Source: Debaryomyces hansenii CBS767 (Eukaryota > Ascomycota > Pichiomycetes > Serinales > Debaryomycetaceae). Taken from it: a stretch of DNA of 64,000 nt. Where the stretch lies: NCBI RefSeq assembly GCF_000006445.2, contig NC_006047.2, positions 1,612,001-1,676,000 on the forward strand. The letters run 5' to 3'. Shown one piece after another: positions 46,154 to 54,934 of this stretch (position 1 is the stretch's first letter; each line of letters begins with the position of its first letter). The notes below the pieces were generated by a model. The model did no database searches. It saw only the letters and a list, made by a program, of their open reading frames with translations, and had not been told where the DNA came from. The translations under genes were made by a program, and so were the position numbers.

Positions 46154-47692
46154 ATGTTTGGAGGAAGACAAAGTAATAATAAAAGCAACGACTCTTTGGA
46201 GCAGCTAATAAATCGTGCAACGGATGAGACGTTAACCAATGATAACTGGCAGTACATTCTTGATGTATGTGATAATATTTCCAGTAATCCAGAAGAGGGT
46301 ACAAAGCAGGGAATCAAAGTGGTTTCGCTGAGATTAGCATCGAAGGATGCTAATATTATACTTCGGACGTTGTCGTTGCTTGTGGCAATGGCAGAAAATT
46401 GTGGATCAAGAATGAGGCAAGAGATTGCAACAACATCGTTTGTGCAAGAATCGTTATTAAAGAAGTTTACCGATAGAAGGTTACATAAGACGGTTAAATT
46501 TAGGGTGGCGGAAGTGATAAAGCAGTTGCATGATTCGTTCAAAACGGATCCATCTTTGAAACCTATGACCGATGCCTACAATAGACTCGTTAATGATTAT
46601 AGCCAGTATTCGGCAGAAACGGCCGATGGACCGGCTAAGCCAGCAAAGAAGGAGAGAAGTAGACAGGATAAGAAAAAGGAAGAAGACGAATTGCAGAGGG
46701 TATTAAAGTTATCCTTACAGGAGTATGAGCGAGAACAGACAGTTAAGAAGAGTTATTTGAATAATAAGCCTTTACCACAAGCGCAAAATGAGTCGCAATA
46801 TCAAGAGCAACCGCGTCAGCAACAACAACAGCAACAGGTTTTACAAAACCAACCCATGCATAGTACCCCAACTGGTCAGCAATCCACCCAATCACCCGCT
46901 GAATCACAAACTATAGCAACTGTATCCAAAGTTCGCGCATTATATGACTTAATATCGTATGAGCCTGATGAGCTTTCATTTAGAAAGGGGGATATAATTA
47001 CGGTGATTGAGTCTGTTTATCGTGATTGGTGGAGAGGATCATTGGTAAATGGAAAAACCGGTATTTTTCCGTTGAACTATGTCACTCCAGTGGTTACTAA
47101 GACCCCACAAGAGTTATCTCGCGAATTAGACGAAGAAAACAGACTTCTAGCAGTGGATCTGAAAAGGATAGATAAACTTTTGGCATTATTGTCTTCAAAC
47201 CCGGAAACCATCAATGAAGACGAAATAACTAGGCTTTATGGCGATATTATTCCTCTAAGGACATCTTTAGGCAAATTCATCGACAAATACAATGTTAGAA
47301 AGGAAGAGCTCCTGGTATTGAATTCGCAATTGAACAATGAAGTCAAACTCTACAATGATTTGATGGATAGCTCAATTTCGCAAAGGGTCACTCACCAGCC
47401 CAGTGGAATGTCTATGGCACCCTATCCTACTGGAGTTGCTAGTCCGACTCATAGTAGCTTTCTGCAAGCTAATCCATCTATGCTTCACCAGCAGCCTACA
47501 AGTAGCGGCTTCGGAAATGCGAGAGGAAATAGTTCTAATGAGTATTTTCACTCACAACAGGTACCACCCACTTCGTTCAATCAACAATCACAACCACATT
47601 CACAGCCACAACCACCTCAACAATCAGGACCTCAAAGACACAATACTGAGTTCCTGAACATTAACAATTTTCCCAACGTAAATAATATATAG
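46154..47692 (+). CDS. HSE1: ESCRT-0 subunit HSE1 (STAM-like)
   Basis: Hse1 pairs with Vps27 to form ESCRT-0, which gathers ubiquitinated cargo on endosomes. The start is the ATG at 46154 ([13 protein letters not shown]). The frame is open 15 codons upstream, but that position is TTG. The 512-residue protein has a VHS domain (about 1-145, [17 protein letters not shown] to [13 protein letters not shown]) and a ubiquitin-interacting motif (about 175-195, [15 protein letters not shown]). An SH3 domain spans about 255-312 ([20 protein letters not shown] to GIFPLNYV). A GAT-like coiled coil at about 325-420 should bind Vps27. The C-terminus is Gln/Pro-rich. Domain order is exactly that of the family. 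Confidence 0.97.
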   Translation: MFGGRQSNNKSNDSLEQLINRATDETLTNDNWQYILDVCDNISSNPEEGTKQGIKVVSLRLASKDANIILRTLSLLVAMAENCGSRMRQEIATTSFVQESLLKKFTDRRLHKTVKFRVAEVIKQLHDSFKTDPSLKPMTDAYNRLVNDYSQYSAETADGPAKPAKKERSRQDKKKEEDELQRVLKLSLQEYEREQTVKKSYLNNKPLPQAQNESQYQEQPRQQQQQQQVLQNQPMHSTPTGQQSTQSPAESQTIATVSKVRALYDLISYEPDELSFRKGDIITVIESVYRDWWRGSLVNGKTGIFPLNYVTPVVTKTPQELSRELDEENRLLAVDLKRIDKLLALLSSNPETINEDEITRLYGDIIPLRTSLGKFIDKYNVRKEELLVLNSQLNNEVKLYNDLMDSSISQRVTHQPSGMSMAPYPTGVASPTHSSFLQANPSMLHQQPTSSGFGNARGNSSNEYFHSQQVPPTSFNQQSQPHSQPQPPQQSGPQRHNTEFLNINNFPNVNNI

Positions 47693-47814
47693 GCATTCAT
47701 TCTCATAATATATTACAATAATCGATCGAGCGCGATTTCATTTTTATCTGAAAACATTCATAATCAGTCACACCAACGTAGCAATAATTTAATTAACCAT
47801 ATAAGTACTGAATA

Positions 47815-48111
47815 ATGTCAAACCCCTTGTATTCACATAGAGAACAAGAAAATAATCAACGGTTTGACAATCTAGCTCAGACTTTGAGTCAATTCCGTAA
47901 TACAGTAAACAATGATATTCATGGATCAATCCAACAAGAAAATCTGACATTAGATTTATTAAATGATAATTTCAGTCAGTTAATGCATCTGGTCAAAAGA
48001 ACAAGTGGCGATTTACGAAATGTTATGAATAGAAATGCAAGTCTTACAAAAATTGTGGGTCTTATATTGCTTGCATTTTTTGTAATTTGGATGTTGTACA
48101 AATTAAGGTAA
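47815..48111 (+). CDS. SFT1: Golgi Qc-SNARE SFT1
   Basis: Sft1 is a Golgi SNARE that pairs with Sed5, Gos1 and Ykt6 in retrograde intra-Golgi transport. The 98-residue product begins MSNPLYSHREQENNQRFDNLAQTLSQ, closely like S. cerevisiae Sft1 (97 residues). It has one SNARE helix (about 18-75) and a C-terminal anchor (about 79-97, IVGLILLAFFVIWMLYK). It is too short for Bet1 (142). The two CTG codons, at residues 44 and 59, fall where the yeast protein has Ser and Asp by my alignment, consistent with CTG being read as Ser. No intron is present here. Confidence 0.92.
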   Translation: MSNPLYSHREQENNQRFDNLAQTLSQFRNTVNNDIHGSIQQENLTLDLLNDNFSQLMHLVKRTSGDLRNVMNRNASLTKIVGLILLAFFVIWMLYKLR

Positions 48112-48230
48112 CGAAACATAAAAGAAGATTTTGTATTTAAGGTAGAACCTAACAAACACCATTTATGGAGATAGCATTCAATTCTTCAAACCTCATGCAT
48201 ATATAAATATATATTCAGAAGAATAAACAT

Positions 48231-49031
48231 CTATTTATTATGAACCACGTCTGATCCTAGTCTATAGTTACCAATCGCTTGACCCCAATTGATTTTCGAT
48301 CTAGTAACTGGCAAAAGTCTTCTTAAATTCTTAAAATACTTTTGGTTTAACTCATTGAAGTCTTCTACAATCTTCAAAGTCATTTCATTTTCAGCATTAT
48401 TTATAAAATTAACAATTTCACTTGCATTGCTACTAGATAAAGTGCCACTAGTCAGTTCCTCAAAATTCAAGCGGACATTACCATCTTCGTAGTAATGAAT
48501 ATCTAATTTTGCTTCACCTTCAATAGATCCTGATTTTATCTTGTAATGAGATTTCCATAATCCAGTATAGAAATTTTCATAGTTCAACTTCTGCCCAATT
48601 ATAATAATTTGCAAGTCAGAACCATCGGGAACAATTGTGAACGCATACTTTGATGGGTAATGGTCTTCACCATATTCCGTTAATTTCTTAACTAACTCGT
48701 CGAAATAAGCCGGATACTTCACTTCAGGCTCATAGTCTTCAAAGTCGATTGCAGTTTGCTTATGGAGATCGATATTGAACAATTTTTTACCAATAAAGTC
48801 AATATATTTTGTTGACGACTCATGCTTATTTATCTTCGATGCAATATAGGTCGAAGAAAACACTCCCGAATTCTCATTTATGTACTTCTCAATTGCTGTA
48901 TTTACTGTTGAAGAGTTGGATTTACTTGACAAAATTGCTGACAAATCTTGACTAATCCCATCCAATTCACCAGGTGGTGATGACTTAACTAATGATGATA
49001 CAATGGTATCTAATCCAACTGATGAAGACAT
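48231..49031 (-). CDS. CAP1: F-actin capping protein alpha subunit
   Basis: Cap1 with Cap2 forms the capping-protein heterodimer that blocks barbed ends of actin filaments at cortical patches. The 266-residue product shows the alpha-subunit pattern: a helical N-terminal third, then KYAFTIVPDGSDLQIIIIGQKLNYENFYTGLWKS and GNVRLNF. The C-terminal ENEMTLKIVEDFNELNQKYFKNLRRLLPVTRSKINW holds the actin-binding tentacle. Length equals the yeast protein (268). Together with SAC6 it is the second actin-patch gene in the window. Confidence 0.96.
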   Translation of the reverse strand: MSSSVGLDTIVSSLVKSSPPGELDGISQDLSAILSSKSNSSTVNTAIEKYINENSGVFSSTYIASKINKHESSTKYIDFIGKKLFNIDLHKQTAIDFEDYEPEVKYPAYFDELVKKLTEYGEDHYPSKYAFTIVPDGSDLQIIIIGQKLNYENFYTGLWKSHYKIKSGSIEGEAKLDIHYYEDGNVRLNFEELTSGTLSSSNASEIVNFINNAENEMTLKIVEDFNELNQKYFKNLRRLLPVTRSKINWGQAIGNYRLGSDVVHNK

Positions 49032-49173
49032 GTTTTGGTAACTATGATCAATTGGACATAAGTAGCGGGATTACATAGATAGAAGGAGTAGAACACCTAC
49101 GAGATACTATTGTTATATGCAGTATATATTCATATTTTTGATTTATACTCTGTACTATATATTTATATTTTAC

Positions 49174-52100
49174 TTACGACAATAGGAAAGCACCGGCACC
49201 TTCATTTACAGCCTGAAGTAATTTTTCTCTCATAATACTCTCCGATGAATAATTTGGAAGTTTAAGATAATTAGCGCAAGTCATTACACTAGGCAAATAA
49301 TCATCATCCTTTAACCCACTATCAGCTTGTTTCCTAACAACTGTGAAGACCGGTCTCAAAGCTTTAAAACCACCAATGGGCAATTTTGGAGCCCCTGTTA
49401 AAAACTGTAAAAATGCTCTTTTCTCAATATCATTAAAACCAACAAGAATATTGATAAGCCTTGTAATTGATTCCGATTCCTTGGTATAGCCGTGGTTAGC
49501 ATTAACTGCAGATGGCAAGGTCTCAATAGACCAGTCTTCCTCTGCACTTCCAAATAACTCAACTAATTCTTCTGGTGAAAAAATTACCAATGAAGTAATA
49601 GGAAAAACTTTCGAGAATCCATCCATAAATGCCTTAGTTTGATGCACAATACCAGAATATAAAGTTGCCTCTAGAACCTTATTAATGTATGTTTCGAGGT
49701 TGCTAGAGGTTACTGGGGTATCATCTCCATTTGGAATTAATTCATATTTGGGGTATCCCGGAACAATAAATGATAATGATAAGTCATTTATAGTACAATC
49801 ATCAATCTTTATATTATCGCGGTCATGTTCTTCAACAGTTGAAAACTGTTCGGCATATTTCAATAGATGTTCCATAGAATCAGCTAACTCTGGATCGACT
49901 AGTCTAAGGGTTGCCATATTTGCCAACTTTTTGACATCCCTTCTGGCTGCCTTCTGGATGCCATTTTGATTAAAAAATTGAACAAATTTCAAAAATACCG
50001 GATTGAAATTGAAATCAATTATTCTTGAATCCAATAGAGCTCGAGCAATAAACTTACCTAAATTTGAAAAGAAATACAAAACCTTACGCCCATTTTCACT
50101 TGAGGCTTGAGATTTGTCCAATGGCGCAGGAAATAAGCCAGTTTTGGAAAATATATAATCATCTTCATTATTGTTTGCCAGATCATAATCTCTCCATAAT
50201 CTTAATTTCTTCTTGGAAAATTCTTTGGAAACGGTCGCATAGAATTCTAACGTAGGTCCTAGACCAGACCCGACTTCATCAAAATATTCTATCTCTAAAA
50301 TTCCAGGTGATGATCCATATAAGCCTAATACTTTAACTGCACTCTGCAATATCAGATTTCTAGAAAGCCTTACCTTATGTCTTGTTGGCCTACCCAATTG
50401 AGGTCTTTGATTATTGATACTATTATTATCTTCTATTTCTTGATTAGTTCTAATTTGCCATTGGTGAATCAATCTAGAATAACCAAATGATGTAGATTGC
50501 AATAGGAAAATTCTCGTATCTAGCGGGAAAATGAATGGAAATCTTTTAGTTACATTAATACTCCAGCCAGGTAAAGTACCACTTGCAACAACCAATGGCT
50601 CTTCAAGTTGCCGGTTCAATTTCACTGTGAGCTTCCAATTCATAAAACAGTCATTGGAAACGCTACTCATATTTGGATTGTTATTCTTAACAAAAGAATT
50701 CATCTCAAATAAGACCTTTAGCAACTTTAAAATATTAATTGTATTTTTATCATAGTTATCAAGATCAGTAACATTGACATTACTATCGTAAAATATTGGT
50801 TTCGTTTCTGGTTCCGGTGCAACATCTACTTTACGATAGGAGACGTTATGAATATTTGCCCAAATCTTAGAAGAGTCTACAGTTTCGTCAATTTTTGTCT
50901 GCAATGACCTGTAAACTGCACCATAGATTGTAGTTTCATTGGGAATTACTTCTCCGTCGTTCAAAAATTCAATAGTCCAAGACGATTCATTTGAATCTCC
51001 TTCTTTATTCCCCTCAGAATCATCTCCTTTCTCCTTTTTATAATCACCTTCATTTCCTAATCCATTCAATTCATCAAGAAAGTGCAATCTCTGTTTAATG
51101 AATGTATCGATTGATTTAAATGTAGCAATTGCATGAACAGACAATACCATGTTTTGCAAACCTGTTGGTAATTTATTTTCCAAGATATCACCTTCAGCAG
51201 TAAGTTTTAATTTAACTTGTCTCGCCATTGCGGACGTATGGTAGCTTTCATTATTATAGTTAGAAATTGAAGATGTGTTACCTGAGGATACTATTTCAAA
51301 TGATTCACACCTGGTCAAGGCTTCTTGTAGCTTGTTGACTAGTAACAAAATGGATGAATCCTTAGACTTTATACCCGAGTTATTTACAAAAAAGACGGCT
51401 ACGAATGCCTTGTAACAATCACTAAATTCGAAACCAAAGTCATATATATCCGATGTAAAGATAAATGATAGTGATTCAATTATTCCCGACGATATTAACT
51501 CAAAAGATGATATTTGAAACTCGCCATTTGATCCGCTTAATGAAAACTTAAGCCTGTTCCATGTCTCTTTCCATTGACTGAACGAAAATGACTTGATTAG
51601 CTTTTCGTTACCTAAAGTATCTCTTATACCTTCTAACTCTTTCATATGATCAGGTACCTCACTTAGTCCTCCAGAAGATCTAGATGCAAAGTAAATGTCT
51701 TCGATATTTTGAGCAACCTTAATCAGCTTACTATAAATCAATTCACTGGTCTGAGAATACTCAAAATCCCTTGTAAATTCCATATCAATATACTTATTAG
51801 TATAGTTAGAAGAAAATAGGTTTGTTCTTGTCAAATTCGGTAAATTATCATTAGAGTCATACTTCAACAATTTCAAATTATTAAGGATTGATAAGCTATC
51901 GCTGAATAATCCTTCTCTTTCAAAATCAGAAATGAATAAACCTGGAGACTTTTCAATCAACGCTTGTGACATTGAAAATGCACTCAATAATAGGCAATTC
52001 GAGTTTACTTTCGAGGCATCATCTGACCCGCTTTTCCTCGAAGAATTCATTTGGCTGATCTCGTCAACTTCGTCATCACTTTCGAGCATATCAACATCTG

Positions 52101-54168
52101 TCTCATTTTTCTTTTTCTTTTCAAACTGTAACTTTTGATGATTATTATTCATTGGCAATTCTTTATTCATAGTGCTTTTACTTTGATTAATCATTGACGC
52201 TAATAGGCCCGAAATCATCTCAATTCCTCGTATTTTCTTTAACCCCTTTCCATCACTAAAAGAAATAATTCTTGACAAATTAATAACGATTTTCTTACGA
52301 ATTTCAAAATCCATAGTAGCTTGAAAACTATTAATTAATAATGACCAAATTTGATTCACAAACGCCCAATACGAATCTGGTATAATCTCTTTACATAAGA
52401 CAACACGATTCTCATTTATCTTAATCTTCTCTTCATAATCCTCATGATTATCTTTCAAGAACGGAGAATCTCTCACGTCGTAACTTATAGGTAACAAGTA
52501 ACCAATCAAATTCAAAAATTGAGAAAGTAATTCTTTAGGGGCCGCCATTAATGCTTCCACCGAAATATTATCTATAGAAGATTTCGAAGTAATGGTTTCC
52601 AAGTTCTGTTCATTGATAGATACTGATGAAATATTCAATTGTGCTTTTTGGTTTGGCTTAGTCTTAGAATATTTATTCAAGGACCTCACTATTATTTCAC
52701 CAATAGAACAAGTTTCCAATATAGTTTTCGAGATTTCGACACTTACACTAGATAATATTATCAAAGACTTAATTAAGCTTAAGCATGATCCAAAATTCAA
52801 GGGTATTTTTGTAGCCTCATTTTCTGTAGAAGAATTCAGAGACTTGTTAGAACTGATATAAATAATTTCAATTAATTCCCGTAATAAAAGCTCGTTATTC
52901 AAGAATAAGTCCTCTAAGTAATCTGGTTTAAGTTTGAAACTCATTACAATTCCTGATATCGCGAGCCAACTGCTTTCAACCACGTTTGAATCTGTATTAT
53001 TTCTAACAACCTCAGAAATATTATCAAATATATTTTTAACCATATTAAAATTAGCAAGCGATATGTTAGAACAAGAATTGGCCACTATACTTAAACACTT
53101 CTTTTGCGCATGAATGGTCAAAAAGTCTAAGTATTGCAAGCATGCCTTCAAGCCATTGGCTGCAATGATCATATTATGAGAAATCGGGTCACGAGAAATC
53201 ATTTCTAATGTTTGTAATAATTGTTCCGTTAGATCAATACAGGTTATCTCCAAGAGCTTGTGACATAAGCATTCGACTGCATTATTATTAAGAGCGTCGT
53301 GGATGAAATCTTGGTTTACTTCCAAAAAATTGTATAAACATCTGCACGCAACCAAATTAATTTCCAACTCTTCCGTTAAATTAGGATCTTCCATAATATT
53401 AATCAAACTTTTAGCTAATTTGTTAGCAGGCACCATTCTCTCAGCCGTAATTCCGTTCATCATTAATAACCTCTCCGATAACTCATTCAAAGTTTCCAAA
53501 ATAATATATGGATCATCCCGTTGGTTCAAATTGTTGATTAATCCTTGCATTTCATTGTTGTCTCTATCAAAACCACTAAACATTATACCATCTCTCATTA
53601 TTCTGTGGACGACATCCGCAAATCCATTGCCTGCCGCAGTTCGCTCATCGTTATCTTCAGTTCTATCGTTATAGCTATTCGTATTCCTTCTGTCACCACC
53701 AATTAACCTCATGGCCCTCAACGGATCCGAATGCGAGTTGCTCTCATCGTCGTCTTCATCGTCGTTCTCATCCTCTAGCGCCCCCATGCGTCCACCTTGC
53801 GATCTCGTCTGAATGAGCCGGCGCAAGAAGTCCACCGGGTCCAAATCATCCTCTTCCTCATCTTCATCTCCATGGACGACATCATTTTCTTCGTCTCCCT
53901 CTTCTGCTTCCGCGTCTTCCTCTTCTTCTTCCTCGTCGCCGTCATCGTACGGATCATATTCTCTCCTTCGCATCGCCTGGTCTGATAATCTTTGCAAAGA
54001 GTCATCCTCGTCCTCAAGCTCCTCTATCTCGTCAATAAATTCGTCTGTATGATTCTCGAATCCGCCGTCTTCGTTCTCCCTCTCCAGCATATCTGAATCT
54101 ACCAGGTCCAATAGATGATCTCGCGAGAATTCTGGCTTTTTATCACTGTAATTCCTAGAATGCGACAT
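49174..54168 (-). CDS. UFD4: HECT E3 ubiquitin ligase UFD4
   Basis: Ufd4 is the HECT-domain E3 of the ubiquitin-fusion degradation pathway (TRIP12 type). The 1664-residue product starts at the ATG at 54168 (MSHSRNYSDKKPEF). The frame continues 17 codons upstream but begins there with TTG. It has an acidic N-terminus (long Asp/Glu run at about 58-105) and an armadillo-like region (about 190-600, for example PYIILETLNELSERLLMM). A long less-conserved middle follows. The HECT domain spans about 1290-1664, with the catalytic cysteine C1631 in SVMTCANYLKLPNYSS. The C-terminus AGAFLLS is intact. It is longer than S. cerevisiae Ufd4 (1483). Confidence 0.96.
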   Translation of the reverse strand: MSHSRNYSDKKPEFSRDHLLDLVDSDMLERENEDGGFENHTDEFIDEIEELEDEDDSLQRLSDQAMRRREYDPYDDGDEEEEEEDAEAEEGDEENDVVHGDEDEEEDDLDPVDFLRRLIQTRSQGGRMGALEDENDDEDDDESNSHSDPLRAMRLIGGDRRNTNSYNDRTEDNDERTAAGNGFADVVHRIMRDGIMFSGFDRDNNEMQGLINNLNQRDDPYIILETLNELSERLLMMNGITAERMVPANKLAKSLINIMEDPNLTEELEINLVACRCLYNFLEVNQDFIHDALNNNAVECLCHKLLEITCIDLTEQLLQTLEMISRDPISHNMIIAANGLKACLQYLDFLTIHAQKKCLSIVANSCSNISLANFNMVKNIFDNISEVVRNNTDSNVVESSWLAISGIVMSFKLKPDYLEDLFLNNELLLRELIEIIYISSNKSLNSSTENEATKIPLNFGSCLSLIKSLIILSSVSVEISKTILETCSIGEIIVRSLNKYSKTKPNQKAQLNISSVSINEQNLETITSKSSIDNISVEALMAAPKELLSQFLNLIGYLLPISYDVRDSPFLKDNHEDYEEKIKINENRVVLCKEIIPDSYWAFVNQIWSLLINSFQATMDFEIRKKIVINLSRIISFSDGKGLKKIRGIEMISGLLASMINQSKSTMNKELPMNNNHQKLQFEKKKKNETDVDMLESDDEVDEISQMNSSRKSGSDDASKVNSNCLLLSAFSMSQALIEKSPGLFISDFEREGLFSDSLSILNNLKLLKYDSNDNLPNLTRTNLFSSNYTNKYIDMEFTRDFEYSQTSELIYSKLIKVAQNIEDIYFASRSSGGLSEVPDHMKELEGIRDTLGNEKLIKSFSFSQWKETWNRLKFSLSGSNGEFQISSFELISSGIIESLSFIFTSDIYDFGFEFSDCYKAFVAVFFVNNSGIKSKDSSILLLVNKLQEALTRCESFEIVSSGNTSSISNYNNESYHTSAMARQVKLKLTAEGDILENKLPTGLQNMVLSVHAIATFKSIDTFIKQRLHFLDELNGLGNEGDYKKEKGDDSEGNKEGDSNESSWTIEFLNDGEVIPNETTIYGAVYRSLQTKIDETVDSSKIWANIHNVSYRKVDVAPEPETKPIFYDSNVNVTDLDNYDKNTINILKLLKVLFEMNSFVKNNNPNMSSVSNDCFMNWKLTVKLNRQLEEPLVVASGTLPGWSINVTKRFPFIFPLDTRIFLLQSTSFGYSRLIHQWQIRTNQEIEDNNSINNQRPQLGRPTRHKVRLSRNLILQSAVKVLGLYGSSPGILEIEYFDEVGSGLGPTLEFYATVSKEFSKKKLRLWRDYDLANNNEDDYIFSKTGLFPAPLDKSQASSENGRKVLYFFSNLGKFIARALLDSRIIDFNFNPVFLKFVQFFNQNGIQKAARRDVKKLANMATLRLVDPELADSMEHLLKYAEQFSTVEEHDRDNIKIDDCTINDLSLSFIVPGYPKYELIPNGDDTPVTSSNLETYINKVLEATLYSGIVHQTKAFMDGFSKVFPITSLVIFSPEELVELFGSAEEDWSIETLPSAVNANHGYTKESESITRLINILVGFNDIEKRAFLQFLTGAPKLPIGGFKALRPVFTVVRKQADSGLKDDDYLPSVMTCANYLKLPNYSSESIMREKLLQAVNEGAGAFLLS

Positions 54169-54393
54169 CTCATAAATTAAACACTTCCAATAATCCGAAT
54201 AGCTATCTAGTACTAGCAAATAATCAAAATGAAATACTAAATATCCTTATCCGTCTAATTGGTCTACAAATCAACCCGCTGCATAACTATTACTAACAAT
54301 TTTCTAGATAATCAAATGTCGCGGTTGCCACAGACATTTTCGAGACATTATTACGACATGCCCTGTCCGTCAGTTTATTATGTAACGATATGT

Positions 54394-54412
54394 CGGAGTG
54401 TGCGACACTCCG
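54394..54412. promoter_or_regulatory. perfect inverted repeat CGGAGTGT-GCG-ACACTCCG
   Basis: The 8-bp arms are perfect with a 3-bp spacer. The ends form CGG-N13-CCG, the layout bound by many Zn2Cys6 dimers. It also contains TGTCG and GCGACA half-motifs at its margins. It lies about 230 bp from UFD4 and 520 bp from the permease. Confidence 0.5.
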
Positions 54413-54794
54413 CGATCTCAATCTTCTCCCCACCGATAGGGAATCCCCCAATCTTTTTTTTGATTTTATAACACATCTCCAAAGCAACCATAGATGGTTT
54501 AATCAAAGACTTACAACTACGCGCTGGTGTGTAATATACATATCACGTAAAAATCGGAACAATACAAAATCCCGCGAATGCGTGGGGTTATGGTTAAACG
54601 ATGAATCCCCCACGTCGAGAACAAGGTTTTGATGTGGGGCTGGCGCACCTCTTTGGAGCAGTCTGCCTAAAGCGGCTAAGGCATCCTATTGTATTGAGTT
54701 TATCCATACTATATTGTCGGAGAATCCTATTATTTTGACATTTTAATAGCTCTGACAAATTTTAAGGTCGCATGTTACGTCTTGCAGCAAAAAG

Positions 54795-54824
54795 CTGGAG
54801 GAGACTGGAGGAAACTGGAGGGTC
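54795..54824 (+). repeat. three tandem 10-bp units, CTGGAGG(A/G)(G/A/T)(A/C)
   Basis: CTGGAGGAGA, CTGGAGGAAA and CTGGAGGGTC follow each other without gaps about 110-140 bp upstream of the permease ATG. Confidence 0.7.
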
Positions 54825-54853
54825 AATGCAGGCAAGATGATTTTGTTGGCAAA

Positions 54854-54913
54854 ATGAATAGTACTTTAGAAGTCCTAAATCGCCTTAAATTTGAAATTGC
54901 AATTTTTCCGTAA
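54854..54913 (+). promoter_or_regulatory. upstream ORF in the permease leader (19 codons)
   Basis: The ATG at 54854 opens MNSTLEVLNRLKFEIAIFP and stops at 54911-54913, 21 bp before the permease ATG. If it is in the mRNA leader, it would be scanned first by ribosomes. Confidence 0.4.
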
Positions 54914-54934
54914 AGCAAATAATAATCTAATAAC

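Larger units (their letters stand above)
54169..54934. promoter_or_regulatory. divergent promoter of UFD4 and the DAL5-like permease
   Basis: This 766-bp region has AATGTCGC (54315-54322), ACGACAT (54353-54359) and a 19-bp inverted repeat at 54394-54412. Three tandem 10-bp CTGGAGG units lie at 54795-54824. A 19-codon upstream ORF (54854-54913) ends 21 bp before the permease ATG. Confidence 0.55.
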
